A program made the translations under genes and the position numbers. Shown in pieces: positions 29,201 to 37,198 of a stretch of DNA of 64,000 nt. The notes beneath the pieces were generated by a model. It had not been told where the DNA came from. It ran no database searches and saw nothing but the letters and a program-made list of their open reading frames with translations. Source of the DNA: Listeria monocytogenes (GTDB lineage: Bacteria > Bacillota > Bacilli > Lactobacillales > Listeriaceae); contig NZ_CP054041.1 of assembly GCF_013282665.1 (NCBI RefSeq), positions 62,001 through 126,000 of the forward strand, read 5' to 3'. Each line of letters begins with the position of its first letter. Position 1 is the first letter of the stretch.

Positions 29201-30826
29201 CGCAGAAGTAACCGTTTCTTCCCGAATCCCGTCAATTGGCGGGTTAGTTACTTGTGCAAAAAGTTGTTTAAAGTAATTAAATAATACTTGTGGTCTTTGG
29301 CTTAAAACAGCAAGTGGCGCGTCGTAACCCATTGCACCCATTGGATCTTTTTTCTCTGTTACCATCGGAATCAAAATTTTATTTAATTCGTCTTGTGTAT
29401 AACCAAATGCACGTTGTTTTTTAAAGCGTTCTGATTTATCCATAGCTTCGTCATGTAAAACGTCTGTCGCTAAATCAGCAATTTCCGTCATTTCCGCGTC
29501 CAACCATTCACGGTATGGTTTTTCTGTTGTTAGTTCTGCTTTTAATTCTGCATCCGTTACAATGCGCCCTTCTTCTAAATCGATTAACAACATTGTCCCT
29601 GCGCCAACCGTTTCTTTGCGAATAATCTCACTCGGATCAACAGGTACAACACCTGTTTCCGAAGAATAAATAATTGTATGGTCTTTCGTTTCATAATAGC
29701 GCGCCGGACGTAAGCCATTTCTATCCAAAATCGTCCCAATAACTCGACCATTCGTAAAGGAAATTGATGTTGGCCCATCCCACGGCTCCATTAATGTACT
29801 ATGATATTCGTAAAAAGCACGTTTCGGATCTGTCATATGCGGATTTTTGTCCCACGGTTCCGGAATAAGCATCATCGCTGCATGAGGTAGTGAACGGCCT
29901 GCTTGCACTAAAAATTCTAACGCATTATCCAAAGTAGCTGAATCACTACCACTTTCGTCGATAATTGGTAGTAATTTGGCTAAATCCTCACCAAGTAAAC
30001 CTGATTCTGCTCTTTTCTCCCGAGCTTTCATCCAGTTAACATTGCCACGTTGCGTATTAATTTCACCGTTATGAATTAAATATCGATACGGATGCGCCCG
30101 TTCCCAACTCGGGAAAGTATTCGTCGAAAAGCGTGAATGCACCAGTGCAAAAGCGGATACATAAGCTGGATCTGCTAAATCTAAATAATATTGATTAATT
30201 TGTTCTGGTAGCAGCATTCCTTTAAAAATAACCGTTCTCGTCGATAAACTTGGAACGTAGAAAGTCTCTGTAATAAGTGCTGAAGTTGCAGCAAATTTTT
30301 CAATTTGCTTTCTAATTAAATAAAGTGCTCGTTCAAACCCAGCTTCATCTAACTTAGCATTTTTTTGAATGAATAGTTGATAAATCGCTGGTTCTGTTTT
30401 TCTTGCACCTGCACCCACCTTTGTTACATCAGTTGGTAATTTGCGCCAACCAAGGAACGTTTGGCCTTCACTCGCAATCAATTTTTCTGTTTCGGCCATT
30501 AAACATTCGCGTTCTGTTTTATTTTGAGGGAAATTAAACATTCCAACAGCATAATGATATTTTTCAGGCAAATTAATACCTAATTTGCTACACTCACGTC
30601 GGAAGAAAGAGTCTGAAATCTCAAGTAAAATACCAGCGCCATCGCCCGTATCCCCACCAACTTCTCCACCGCGGTGCTTTAATTGACAAAGCATATGAAT
30701 GCCTTGTTCGACAATTTTATGAGAAGAAATCTTTTTAATATTTGCTACGAAGCCAATTCCACAAGCATCGTGCTCATTTTCTGGATTGTATAGGCCGTGT
30801 TTTTTTGGTAAATTAGTTTGTTTCAT
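26234..30826 (-). CDS. gltA: Glutamate synthase large subunit
   Basis: Protein of 1530 residues that makes two glutamates from glutamine and 2-oxoglutarate. A short propeptide (residues 1-21) precedes Cys22 in HDACGIGF, the glutaminase nucleophile. The class II amidotransferase domain is followed by a central domain, the FMN-binding synthase domain (GEGGENPNRF; LVSGYEGGTGAA) with the 3Fe-4S cysteines in CVMMRVCHLDTCPVGVATQ, and the C-terminal glycine-rich beta-helix (GDANDYFGKGLSGGKL). It is divergent from gltC and activated through a box centred about 64 bases upstream of its predicted start site. Also called gltB in other species. Confidence 0.97.
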   Translation of the reverse strand: MKQTNLPKKHGLYNPENEHDACGIGFVANIKKISSHKIVEQGIHMLCQLKHRGGEVGGDTGDGAGILLEISDSFFRRECSKLGINLPEKYHYAVGMFNFPQNKTERECLMAETEKLIASEGQTFLGWRKLPTDVTKVGAGARKTEPAIYQLFIQKNAKLDEAGFERALYLIRKQIEKFAATSALITETFYVPSLSTRTVIFKGMLLPEQINQYYLDLADPAYVSAFALVHSRFSTNTFPSWERAHPYRYLIHNGEINTQRGNVNWMKAREKRAESGLLGEDLAKLLPIIDESGSDSATLDNALEFLVQAGRSLPHAAMMLIPEPWDKNPHMTDPKRAFYEYHSTLMEPWDGPTSISFTNGRVIGTILDRNGLRPARYYETKDHTIIYSSETGVVPVDPSEIIRKETVGAGTMLLIDLEEGRIVTDAELKAELTTEKPYREWLDAEMTEIADLATDVLHDEAMDKSERFKKQRAFGYTQDELNKILIPMVTEKKDPMGAMGYDAPLAVLSQRPQVLFNYFKQLFAQVTNPPIDGIREETVTSAMTLLGDEGNILNPSPKNANRIRLKTPILSRKEFAALEQQTKFAQPTVTLPILFKAEERDGLEARLEALFSEADKKIAAGAELLILSDDGVNADWIGIPSLLAVSGLHHHLVKAGTRTQVSIIVKTAEARDVHQCALLIGYGADAVFPSLAIDTFDGLIKEGRIKGFTLDEAESRYIEAITDGILKIMSKMGISTVQSYRGAQIFEAIGIGDEVIKHYFPGTASQIGGIPLEVIAQEAWLRHREAYHDIGYQSFTLNTGGEYQWRSNGEYHVYNPLAIHSLQQATRENDRETYNLYSDLMQNQNNAFLRGLLTFTSDRKPIPLDEVEPAEAIFKRFKSGAMSYGSISQEAHEALAIAMNRIGGKSNSGEGGENPNRFTPDENGDWRRSAIKQIASGRFGVTSHYLVNAEELQIKMAQGAKPGEGGHLPGNKVYPWISKTRGSTTGVGLISPPPHHDIYSIEDLSQLIFDLKNANQHARINVKLVSKTGIGTIAAGVAKGNADVILVSGYEGGTGAAARTSIRHAGVPWEIGLAETHQTLLLNGLRNKVVVETDGKLMTGKDVLVAAMLGAEEFGFATAPLVTLGCVMMRVCHLDTCPVGVATQNPELRKKFSGSADYVVNFFHFIVAEMREMMAELGFRSLTEIIGHKEFLTTHEKKEAHWKAKYIDFSNMLYSDDFYKNQVQYCTKHQDHKIDQTLDMRELVPLIQPALENGEKVTGTFAVRNVDRAIGTIAGSFISKKYGAEGLPEDTISLDFVGSAGQSFGAYTPLGMTLRIHGDANDYFGKGLSGGKLIVSPDAKTPIKPHDSAIVGNVTLYGATGGYAYMHGKAGARFAVRNSGATAVVEGIGDNGCEYMTGGAVVVLGDIGENFAAGMSGGVAYLYTNNKQATTAKINHELVNSRSTLSTSELANLKQLIEQHANLTGSDFATDILQNWEAEKANFIFVIPNEYEMMLTRIMTLEQTGKTHDEAELQAFYEHKDGKLVAGVAK

Positions 30827-30937
30827 CCTAGTTCCTCCTCTTCAAAAACCGAATCCTTCTAAGTCTTTCTAGTAATTATTTAAATTAACTGATAATTAAC
30901 CAGCGATTCAGCTTACCTTACATTTCTTGTAGTATCT

Positions 30938-30966
30938 ATTTTATTCCTTTTCATTTATCGAAACAA
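30938..30966 (-). promoter_or_regulatory. gltA promoter
   Basis: Minus strand -35 TTGTTT (30961-30966) and -10 TAAAAT (30938-30943), 17 bases apart; weak boxes, as expected for an activated promoter. Confidence 0.65.
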
Positions 30967-30987
30967 TATATATAATAGAATAAAACA

Positions 30988-31002
30988 ATCTCATTTCGAG
31001 AA
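30988..31002. promoter_or_regulatory. GltC-binding box
   Basis: ATCTCATTTCGAGAA is a near-palindrome closely resembling the B. subtilis GltC Box I that I recall (ATCTCATTTTGAGAT). It is centred about 64 bases upstream of the predicted gltA start and just after the gltC -10-like TATAAT (30971), fitting activation of gltA and autorepression of gltC. Confidence 0.78.
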
Positions 31003-31018
31003 CAATTGGAGGTAAGAA

Positions 31019-31906
31019 ATGGAACTACGACAATTAAAGTATTTTATGGAAGTAGCCCGCGTCGAGCATATGACCAAAGCTAGTGAGAATTTACACGTAG
31101 CCCAATCTGCCGTTAGTAGACAGATAACGAAACTCGAAGAAGAACTCGGCGTACATCTATTTGACCGTGTTGGTAGAAATATGCAACTTACTAGTGTAGG
31201 TCAAGATTTCTTAAAACAAGCTGCAATCGCATTAAACGAACTACAAAAAGCTGAAGCACTTGTGACCGAATATACCGATCCGGCTAAAGGAACTGTCCGC
31301 GTTGGTTTGCCGAACTCCCTGTCTACTAAAGTGTTGCCATCCGTTATTTCGACCTTTCGAGAAAAGTATCCGCAAATTACTTACCAATTTATGGAAGGAA
31401 CTAATGAAGAACTTACCGAGATGCTCTTAAACGGCGCCCTTGACATGACTTTTTTATCACCCGTCCCAGAATCAAGCGAACAAATTGAAGCCATTCGCTT
31501 TTTTGATGAAAAATTGAAACTCATTGTCCCAAAAAACCACCCACTTGCTGAAAATTTCACCGTTTCGCTAAAAGAACTCGCTTCTGAAAAATTCGTGCTT
31601 TATCCAGAAGACTTTGATTTATATAAAATCGTAACAAAAGCTGCCAATAAAAAAGGATTCGAGCCACAAATAGCATTTCAAAGTAGAGATTTTTATACGA
31701 TTCAAGGACTTGTCGGAGCAGGTCTTGGTATTAGCATTTTGCCAGAAATGATTTTAGATGGAGCGATTTTTAAAGAAACAAAAAGTATCGCTTTGCGTGA
31801 TAAAGAGTTGCGGCGTTCGGTTGGGATTATTACGACAAAAAAACGGAACCTATCCCCTTCCGAGAATTTGTTCCGTTCCTTTATTATTTCCTTCTTTTCG
31901 AATTAA
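31019..31906 (+). CDS. gltC: LysR-family activator of glutamate synthase
   Basis: Regulator of 295 residues. The N-terminal helix-turn-helix MELRQLKYFMEVARVEHMTKASENLHVAQSAVSRQI is canonical LysR, followed by a two-lobe effector domain starting near GTVRVGLPNSLS. In B. subtilis GltC activates gltAB when 2-oxoglutarate is high. Divergent orientation and the intervening GltC-type box support the name. GGAGG lies eight bases before the ATG. Its last codons overlap the convergent GNAT gene by four bases. Confidence 0.93.
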   Translation: MELRQLKYFMEVARVEHMTKASENLHVAQSAVSRQITKLEEELGVHLFDRVGRNMQLTSVGQDFLKQAAIALNELQKAEALVTEYTDPAKGTVRVGLPNSLSTKVLPSVISTFREKYPQITYQFMEGTNEELTEMLLNGALDMTFLSPVPESSEQIEAIRFFDEKLKLIVPKNHPLAENFTVSLKELASEKFVLYPEDFDLYKIVTKAANKKGFEPQIAFQSRDFYTIQGLVGAGLGISILPEMILDGAIFKETKSIALRDKELRRSVGIITTKKRNLSPSENLFRSFIISFFSN

Positions 31907-32421
31907 TTATTTTCAGAAAATGCAGCTGGGTAATGGATAGTTCCAGCTAAATTATCTAAACTTCCATCATATAATTCTAATAACATAAAGTATTCAGCAG
32001 GTACATCAAATGGCGCAGGAATAGCAAACTGCTCAGAAGGAATAAAGCCAAATCGCGGATAATAATCAGCATGTCCAAGCACAGCAATGGCCGGATATGC
32101 TTTTTCGCGTGACAAACGGATTCCTTCTTCCATTAATCTTGAGCCAACTCGCGTCCCTTGATACGCTGGTAAAACAGCAAGTGGCGCAAGTGCTAATATA
32201 AATCTGCTTCGTCCGGCTGCTTCAAGCGATATTTCACTAAACATAATGTATCCAACAATAAGTCCATCTTCTGCTTCTGCTACAAGGGATAAAGCCGGCT
32301 GATAATAATCAGATATCCGAATACTTTCAATTAAGTTTGCTTCTACAGCACCTTTAAAAGCTTCCTCATTCACACGACGAATGGCCTCGTAATCTTGTGG
32401 TTGTTCTTTCCGAATAATCAT
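31903..32421 (-). CDS. GNAT-family N-acetyltransferase
   Basis: Predicted acetyl-CoA dependent acetyltransferase of 172 residues, similar to YhbS-type proteins. The core beta-4 strand is SRFILALAPLAVLPAYQGTRVGSRLMEEGI, where QGTRVG is the acetyl-CoA pyrophosphate loop; GHADYYPRFGF is the typical follow-up block. The substrate is unknown. It begins two bases after the stop of the dehydrogenase gene upstream and is probably coupled to it. Its 3' end overlaps gltC on the other strand, leaving no room for a terminator between them. Confidence 0.9.
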   Translation of the reverse strand: MIIRKEQPQDYEAIRRVNEEAFKGAVEANLIESIRISDYYQPALSLVAEAEDGLIVGYIMFSEISLEAAGRSRFILALAPLAVLPAYQGTRVGSRLMEEGIRLSREKAYPAIAVLGHADYYPRFGFIPSEQFAIPAPFDVPAEYFMLLELYDGSLDNLAGTIHYPAAFSENN

Positions 32422-32423
32422 TT

Positions 32424-33530
32424 TTACTTAGTCACTCGTTTCATTGCCATGCTATCTTCTAACTGTTTCATCGCATTTAATACTATGTCAGATGTCATTT
32501 CACCAGGCATCATGTGGATTGTTTCATGTGGCTCTGTTGCACGTTTAGATACGGCCACAAGCGTTTCTTCTGCAAGTGTCGCAAGCCCCATATCATACAA
32601 ACTCATCGGAAGACCAAGCTTAGAATAAAATGGCAACAAGCGCTCGATTTCATCCCATCTATTTTCTATTACTAATTGAACTAAAATACCATAAGCCACT
32701 TTATTACCATGCAATAAATGATGTGTTTCTGGAACCATCGTTAGCGCGTCATGAATCGAATGCGCTCCTGCACAACGACCATAATCATCGCCAAAACCGC
32801 CTACCATTCCACCAACTAAAATATTTGTCTCGATAATTTTAACAAATGCTTCATTCAATATTTGTTTGTCCATGGCAGCAAGCGCTTCTTCGCTATATTG
32901 CAACAAGTTATCACGGCACATTTTGGCAGCAAAATGCGCGATTTCAATTTCGACTGATTTAGTTGGTAAGGAATTAATAATCACGTCTGCTTCGTACCAT
33001 TTGGCTAACGTATCGCCAATTCCAGCAACTAGTAACTCTTTCGGTGAGTCTAAAATCATTTCCGGATCAATTAATAACAGCGCATTACTACTTGCAAACA
33101 CATCGTAACGAATCATGGCGCCCTCTTCGTCGTACATCACACTAAGCGGTGTATAAGCGGCACAAGTTGATGCAAGTGTCGGTAAGATAATGACTGGTAA
33201 ACGTAGAACTGCTGCTGCCGCTTTACATACGTCAGCTATTTTTCCGCCGCCTACTGCGATAATCGCATCCATCTTATTTGTTTCCATGATTGCCACCAGA
33301 CGATCGCGCTCCTCGTAGGTAGAACCACCATTATAAACTTCAAAAGTAGATGTAACAGTTGATAAAACAGGGAATTTCTTTTTAGCGACTTCCCAAGAAG
33401 CATTTCCACGAACTACTAATACATTTTTCAAACCGCGGCGTTCTAGGTGAGTAGGTAATGTATCCCACGCGCCTACTTGGCATAAATATTCTTGCGGAGC
33501 TCCGCGAACAATCAATTCTTTATTCAACAA
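32424..33530 (-). CDS. Iron-containing alcohol/glycerol dehydrogenase family protein
   Basis: Protein of 368 residues of the GldA-like dehydroquinate-synthase superfamily. The NAD site is IIAVGGGKIADVCKAAA, and metal ligands are expected in GIGDTLAKWYEA, AHSIHDAL and HLLHGNKVAYG. It probably oxidises a polyol or reduces a keto or hydroxy acid in the cytoplasm. It resembles the YbdH/HcxA group as much as true glycerol dehydrogenase, so the substrate is left open. It forms a two-gene unit with the GNAT acetyltransferase. Confidence 0.87.
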   Translation of the reverse strand: MLNKELIVRGAPQEYLCQVGAWDTLPTHLERRGLKNVLVVRGNASWEVAKKKFPVLSTVTSTFEVYNGGSTYEERDRLVAIMETNKMDAIIAVGGGKIADVCKAAAAVLRLPVIILPTLASTCAAYTPLSVMYDEEGAMIRYDVFASSNALLLIDPEMILDSPKELLVAGIGDTLAKWYEADVIINSLPTKSVEIEIAHFAAKMCRDNLLQYSEEALAAMDKQILNEAFVKIIETNILVGGMVGGFGDDYGRCAGAHSIHDALTMVPETHHLLHGNKVAYGILVQLVIENRWDEIERLLPFYSKLGLPMSLYDMGLATLAEETLVAVSKRATEPHETIHMMPGEMTSDIVLNAMKQLEDSMAMKRVTK

Positions 33531-33621
33531 AAATCATCCCTTCTGTCTGGCACGGTCGGATATTCGGCTGCGACATTTATAATTCAAATTGTATAGGAAC
33601 TTAAACCTACTGTCAATCGCG

Positions 33622-34437
33622 CTATTGCTTAGCTATTTCGTCATCACCAAACCATTTTTTACTAATTTCTTGCATTTTTCCTTCTTTGTATAATTTTTCA
33701 AAAGCTTCATTGATTTTTGCTTGGAGTTCTTTATCACTTTTGCGCATTCCTACAGCAAAATCTGTGGCATCAAAACCGCCTGTTATAATGTTGTAATCGT
33801 CTTTATTCTTTTGTTTATCAATGTAATAACGCGCGTAGACTTCATCAATGATTAAACCATCGATTCGTTTGTTATTTAAATCAATAAAAGCTGTATCAAA
33901 CGTGTCATATAATTCTGGTTCGTTATTGTTTATAATGTCCGTTAACACTTCTGGCTTTTTCGCCATATCATCGATGGAACTTGCCCCATTTTGCGCACCA
34001 AGTGTTTTATTCTTCATATCGCTAAATTGATTAATATTGCTTGATTTTAAAGTAACCAATACTTGTTCATTTTTCATGTAAGGTTGACTAAAAGCGACTT
34101 GTTTTTTCCTTGCATCCGTTACAGTGTATCCATTCCAAATTAAATCAATCGAACCATTTTTCAGTTCGGATTCTTTCATCGTCCAATCAATCGGTGTGAA
34201 TTTTGCTTTAATACCATATTCTGCAAATACAGCTTTCGCCAAATCAATATCAAAACCAACCAAATTATCGTCTTGATCACGAAATCCCATCGGTACAAAG
34301 CTATCATCTAACCCAATCACAACTTCTTTATCTTTTTTAATTCTACTCCACTGGTCTTCTTTAGATTCACTGCCGGAACAAGCTCCTAGCGCTAACACTA
34401 CCATCAACATTACAGTTATTAATAACCCTTTTTTCAT
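33622..34437 (-). CDS. Amino acid ABC transporter substrate-binding lipoprotein (family 3)
   Basis: Lipoprotein of 271 residues with lipobox LGAC at Cys20. The SBP family 3 pattern is clear: VVIGLDDSFVPMGFRDQDDNLVGFDIDLAKAV, then WTMKESELKNGSIDLIWNGYT, which lines the amino acid carboxylate site. It captures a polar amino acid outside the cell. It is last in an operon of permease, ATPase and binding protein, and the T-box leader upstream suggests histidine or another specific amino acid as substrate. Confidence 0.93.
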   Translation of the reverse strand: MKKGLLITVMLMVVLALGACSGSESKEDQWSRIKKDKEVVIGLDDSFVPMGFRDQDDNLVGFDIDLAKAVFAEYGIKAKFTPIDWTMKESELKNGSIDLIWNGYTVTDARKKQVAFSQPYMKNEQVLVTLKSSNINQFSDMKNKTLGAQNGASSIDDMAKKPEVLTDIINNNEPELYDTFDTAFIDLNNKRIDGLIIDEVYARYYIDKQKNKDDYNIITGGFDATDFAVGMRKSDKELQAKINEAFEKLYKEGKMQEISKKWFGDDEIAKQ

Positions 34438-34438
34438 G

Positions 34439-35095
34439 TTAGATTGCCTCCTTTTTTAGTGGTTCTACTTCCATCATTTGATCCGCAACTTTTTCAGCAA
34501 AAGTGTGATCATGTGTAACGATAATTTGCGTAATACCTACCTTTTTCAAACTTAAAATTAATGCGGCAACATGATCGCGCAAGTCAGGATCTAAAGCGGA
34601 AGTTGGTTCATCAAACAGTAGCACTTTTGGATTCATCGCAAGCGCTCTGGCAATCGCAACACGTTGTTTTTGCCCACCTGATAATTGGTACGGCATACTA
34701 TTTGCTTTATCGGATAAATCAAGTAAGCCGAGCAAGCGTTCTGCTTCTTTAACAGCATCTGCTTTCTTTGTTTTTCGAGCAAGCATCGGAGCTAAAATCA
34801 AGTTATCTAAAACGCTTAAATGCGGAAATAAGTGGAATTCCTGGAAAACAACACCAATTGTATTTTCCACATCTTTTCTCGACATTGGGTCTATCTTTTC
34901 TCCATCAATTAAAATTTCCCCGGCATCCATTTTTTCAAGTCCGCTAATACAGCGAAGTAAAGTGGTTTTCCCACCACCTGATGGACCAACGATGGAAAGT
35001 ATCTCGCCATCTTGAAGCGTAATATTCACGTTATCTAAAATTGTTTTTTGATCAAATTTTTTCGATAGGTTTTTAATTTCCAACATTTTTTTCAC
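34439..35095 (-). CDS. Polar amino acid ABC transporter ATP-binding protein
   Basis: ATPase of 218 residues of the GlnQ/HisP group. Walker A is IVGPSGGGKTTLLR, the signature is YQLSGGQKQRVAIARALAM, Walker B is VLLFDEPTSALDP, and the H-loop is IIVTHD. It sits between permease and binding protein, one base from each, so all three are tightly coupled. It is shorter than most GlnQ proteins by about 20 residues at the C terminus. Confidence 0.95.
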   Translation of the reverse strand: MKKMLEIKNLSKKFDQKTILDNVNITLQDGEILSIVGPSGGGKTTLLRCISGLEKMDAGEILIDGEKIDPMSRKDVENTIGVVFQEFHLFPHLSVLDNLILAPMLARKTKKADAVKEAERLLGLLDLSDKANSMPYQLSGGQKQRVAIARALAMNPKVLLFDEPTSALDPDLRDHVAALILSLKKVGITQIIVTHDHTFAEKVADQMMEVEPLKKEAI

Positions 35096-35096
35096 C

Positions 35097-35738
35097 TCAT
35101 TTATAATAACTAAAACGTTTTTCGAGTTGTTTAAATAATACCGTTAGAACGGCAGTTAACGCTAAGTAAATGGCTGCAACTAATACAAGTGGTATCAGTG
35201 TGACATCTCTACTCATAGCAATTTTTCCTGCTCTTAGTAAATCACCAATTCCAAGGATGTAAACTAAAGATGAGTCTTTTACTAAGTTGATGACTTCATT
35301 CCCAATTGCTGGCAAGACACGTTTGACAACTTGTGGTAAGACGATTTTTCGAAGTGTTTGTCCGTAGGTTAGGCCTAAAACCTTAGCACTTTCATATTGT
35401 CCATTTTCGATGGAAAGAAAACCACCGCGGAAAATCTCTGCAAAATATGCTGCATAATTTAAAATAAAGGCAATAAACACGGCATCCATTCGGTCAAAAA
35501 CAACCCCGATAATCGGTAACCCATAATAAATAAAAATTAATTGTAAAAGTAAAGGGGTGCCTCGCATAATCCAAATGTAAATATTTAAAATGAATTTAAG
35601 TGGGGCTATTTTGCTAATATTTCCAACTGCCACAACCGCTCCTAGTGGTATCGAACAAGCTAATGTAACAATAAAAACGAGTAGTGTTGTTTTCACTCCG
35701 TCAAGTAAAGCTGGTAAAATCTCCATGATATAATCCAT
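35097..35738 (-). CDS. Polar amino acid ABC transporter permease
   Basis: Membrane protein of 213 residues of the HisM/GlnP family, five to six helices, with the EAA-like loop GQYESAKVLGLTYGQTLRKIVLPQ. The start chosen is the ATG at 35738, which follows AAGGAG by nine bases; an open frame back to 35780 would read through the T-box terminator and is rejected. It is first in the operon. No second permease is present, so it probably works as a homodimer. Confidence 0.93.
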   Translation of the reverse strand: MDYIMEILPALLDGVKTTLLVFIVTLACSIPLGAVVAVGNISKIAPLKFILNIYIWIMRGTPLLLQLIFIYYGLPIIGVVFDRMDAVFIAFILNYAAYFAEIFRGGFLSIENGQYESAKVLGLTYGQTLRKIVLPQVVKRVLPAIGNEVINLVKDSSLVYILGIGDLLRAGKIAMSRDVTLIPLVLVAAIYLALTAVLTVLFKQLEKRFSYYK

Positions 35739-35762
35739 TATTCTTCGCTCCTTTTTTAACAT

Positions 35763-36060
35763 AAAAAAATCTCGTCGCACTTGGCACTAATTGGCCAAGA
35801 GGACGAGAATACTATTCACGTGGTTCCACCTCAATTTACTGATACTTCGCAGTACCAGACTCTGTTAGTTCGAGACTAACAAGCTATAACGGGCTTAACC
35901 CGAGTTCACCTACCCACTTATGCTTCAGCAAACCAACTCCGAGATGTGTTCGATCACGTTATCTTTATCCTTTCGCACCAACCAAGGACTCTCTTCAAAA
36001 GAATCACGTTCTACTTGTTCTCTTCTACGCTTTCACTTCTTCTTGCTAATACTCTACCAC
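35763..36060 (-). ncRNA. T-box leader of amino acid transporter operon
   Basis: On the minus strand the T-box core GAGGTGGAACCACG is at 35819-35832. A terminator (TCTCGTC...GACGAGA plus inner CTTGGC/GCCAAG, then seven Ts) is at 35763-35808. Upstream, a stem I-like region (about 35930-36010) contains an AGAGAG bulge and a TCCTT/AAGGA apical hairpin. In the specifier region GATCGAACACATCTC, the best codon is CAC (His), followed by A; AAC or ATC are alternatives. Uncharged tRNA would stabilise the antiterminator and switch the transporter on. Confidence 0.93.
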
Positions 36061-36095
36061 GATAAAGCGATAGAGTCAACCATTTTAAGCTAAAA

Positions 36096-36133
36096 AAATG
36101 GTGTGTGACATTGAATTGTTCACACACCATTTC
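36096..36133 (-). terminator. Terminator after virS
   Basis: ATGGTGTGTGA pairs with TCACACACCAT on the minus strand, followed by a T-run. Confidence 0.88.
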
Positions 36134-36136
36134 TTA

Positions 36137-37177
36137 TTAATCTTTGGCAATCAGTAAATAGTCATCTTTCTGTTCAAAATAGAGTTTTACTTCTGTACCT
36201 ACGCCACGCTCAGATTGAATACAAATTTCATGCCCTAATTTTTTGGCCATTTGTTTTGCTAAATACAATCCCATGCCCGTTGCTTTTTTTTCTTGTCTAC
36301 CAATATTACCCGTGAATCCTTGCTCGAATACACGTGGTAAATCTTCTTCGTTAATCCCACGACCGTTGTCTTTTATATGCAATACTTTCTTTCCAGATGC
36401 TTCTGTGTCACACCAAATTTTAACTTCGCCGCCGTTTTCAGTGTATTTGAGTGCGTTGGATAAAATTTGATCCAAAATAAAACCTAGCCACTTGCTATCC
36501 GTACGCACATCTATATCAACAGCTTGTAAATCTAATTTCATTTTCTTCCCTATGAAAAGTTTAGAATGACGTTTGACCGATTCGCGCACTAAAGCCCCAA
36601 GATTTTGCTCCTGAATAAAGTAGTCTTTTGAAAACGTGTCTAGCCGTGAAAAATAAAGTGCTTGCATGACTAATTTATCAATTGTGGTTAATTCTTCATC
36701 GATTTGTTTAAAAATCGTTTCGGTATCATTTAAATCCGGATTATTAATTAACATTTTACTTGCAACAACCGGGGTTTTCACTTCATGTACCCAATATAAA
36801 ATAAAATCATGATATTCTTGTTGTTTATCTTGCAGCTTACTAATTGTACGTAATTCTTCCTTATGTTTTTTTACCATTAATTGATTAAAAAATGCTTGTT
36901 CGCGTGTACGCGGTTTCGGTAGCAATTCAATGATATTTTCTTCAATCTCCCCGCTAACCAAATCTTTCATTTCTCGCCAATAACTATATTTAAAGAAATA
37001 CCCCAGCACGAGATAAGCAAGTAAGAAAACTAAAACAAAGACATATAAATAAATGAAATTCCCAATCGTTAATTTACTATTCGGATCAATGGAAATTAGC
37101 ACGCCCACAAAAAACATAATACTACAAAAAAACAATAAGAAAAATCGTTTATCTTTTATATAGCTCCACCAATTCAT
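36137..37177 (-). CDS. virS: Sensor histidine kinase VirS (BceS-like)
   Basis: Intramembrane-sensing histidine kinase of 346 residues. Two close N-terminal helices (about residues 11-30 and 40-62) leave almost no extracellular loop, the pattern of BceS kinases that sense through an ABC transporter. The H-box is YWVHEVKTPV with His131, the N-box is ILSNALKYTENGG, and the G-box is HIKDNGRGI. In L. monocytogenes VirS partners the response regulator VirR in resistance to cationic peptides. Here it lies at the downstream end of the cluster, separated from virR by three genes. Confidence 0.93.
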   Translation of the reverse strand: MNWWSYIKDKRFFLLFFCSIMFFVGVLISIDPNSKLTIGNFIYLYVFVLVFLLAYLVLGYFFKYSYWREMKDLVSGEIEENIIELLPKPRTREQAFFNQLMVKKHKEELRTISKLQDKQQEYHDFILYWVHEVKTPVVASKMLINNPDLNDTETIFKQIDEELTTIDKLVMQALYFSRLDTFSKDYFIQEQNLGALVRESVKRHSKLFIGKKMKLDLQAVDIDVRTDSKWLGFILDQILSNALKYTENGGEVKIWCDTEASGKKVLHIKDNGRGINEEDLPRVFEQGFTGNIGRQEKKATGMGLYLAKQMAKKLGHEICIQSERGVGTEVKLYFEQKDDYLLIAKD

Positions 37178-37198
37178 ATCGCACCTCCTCGCTACTAA

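Noticed and set aside
35739..35780. N-terminal extension of the amino acid permease reading frame
   Set aside because: It would be translated from within the T-box terminator; a good ribosome site precedes the ATG at 35738.
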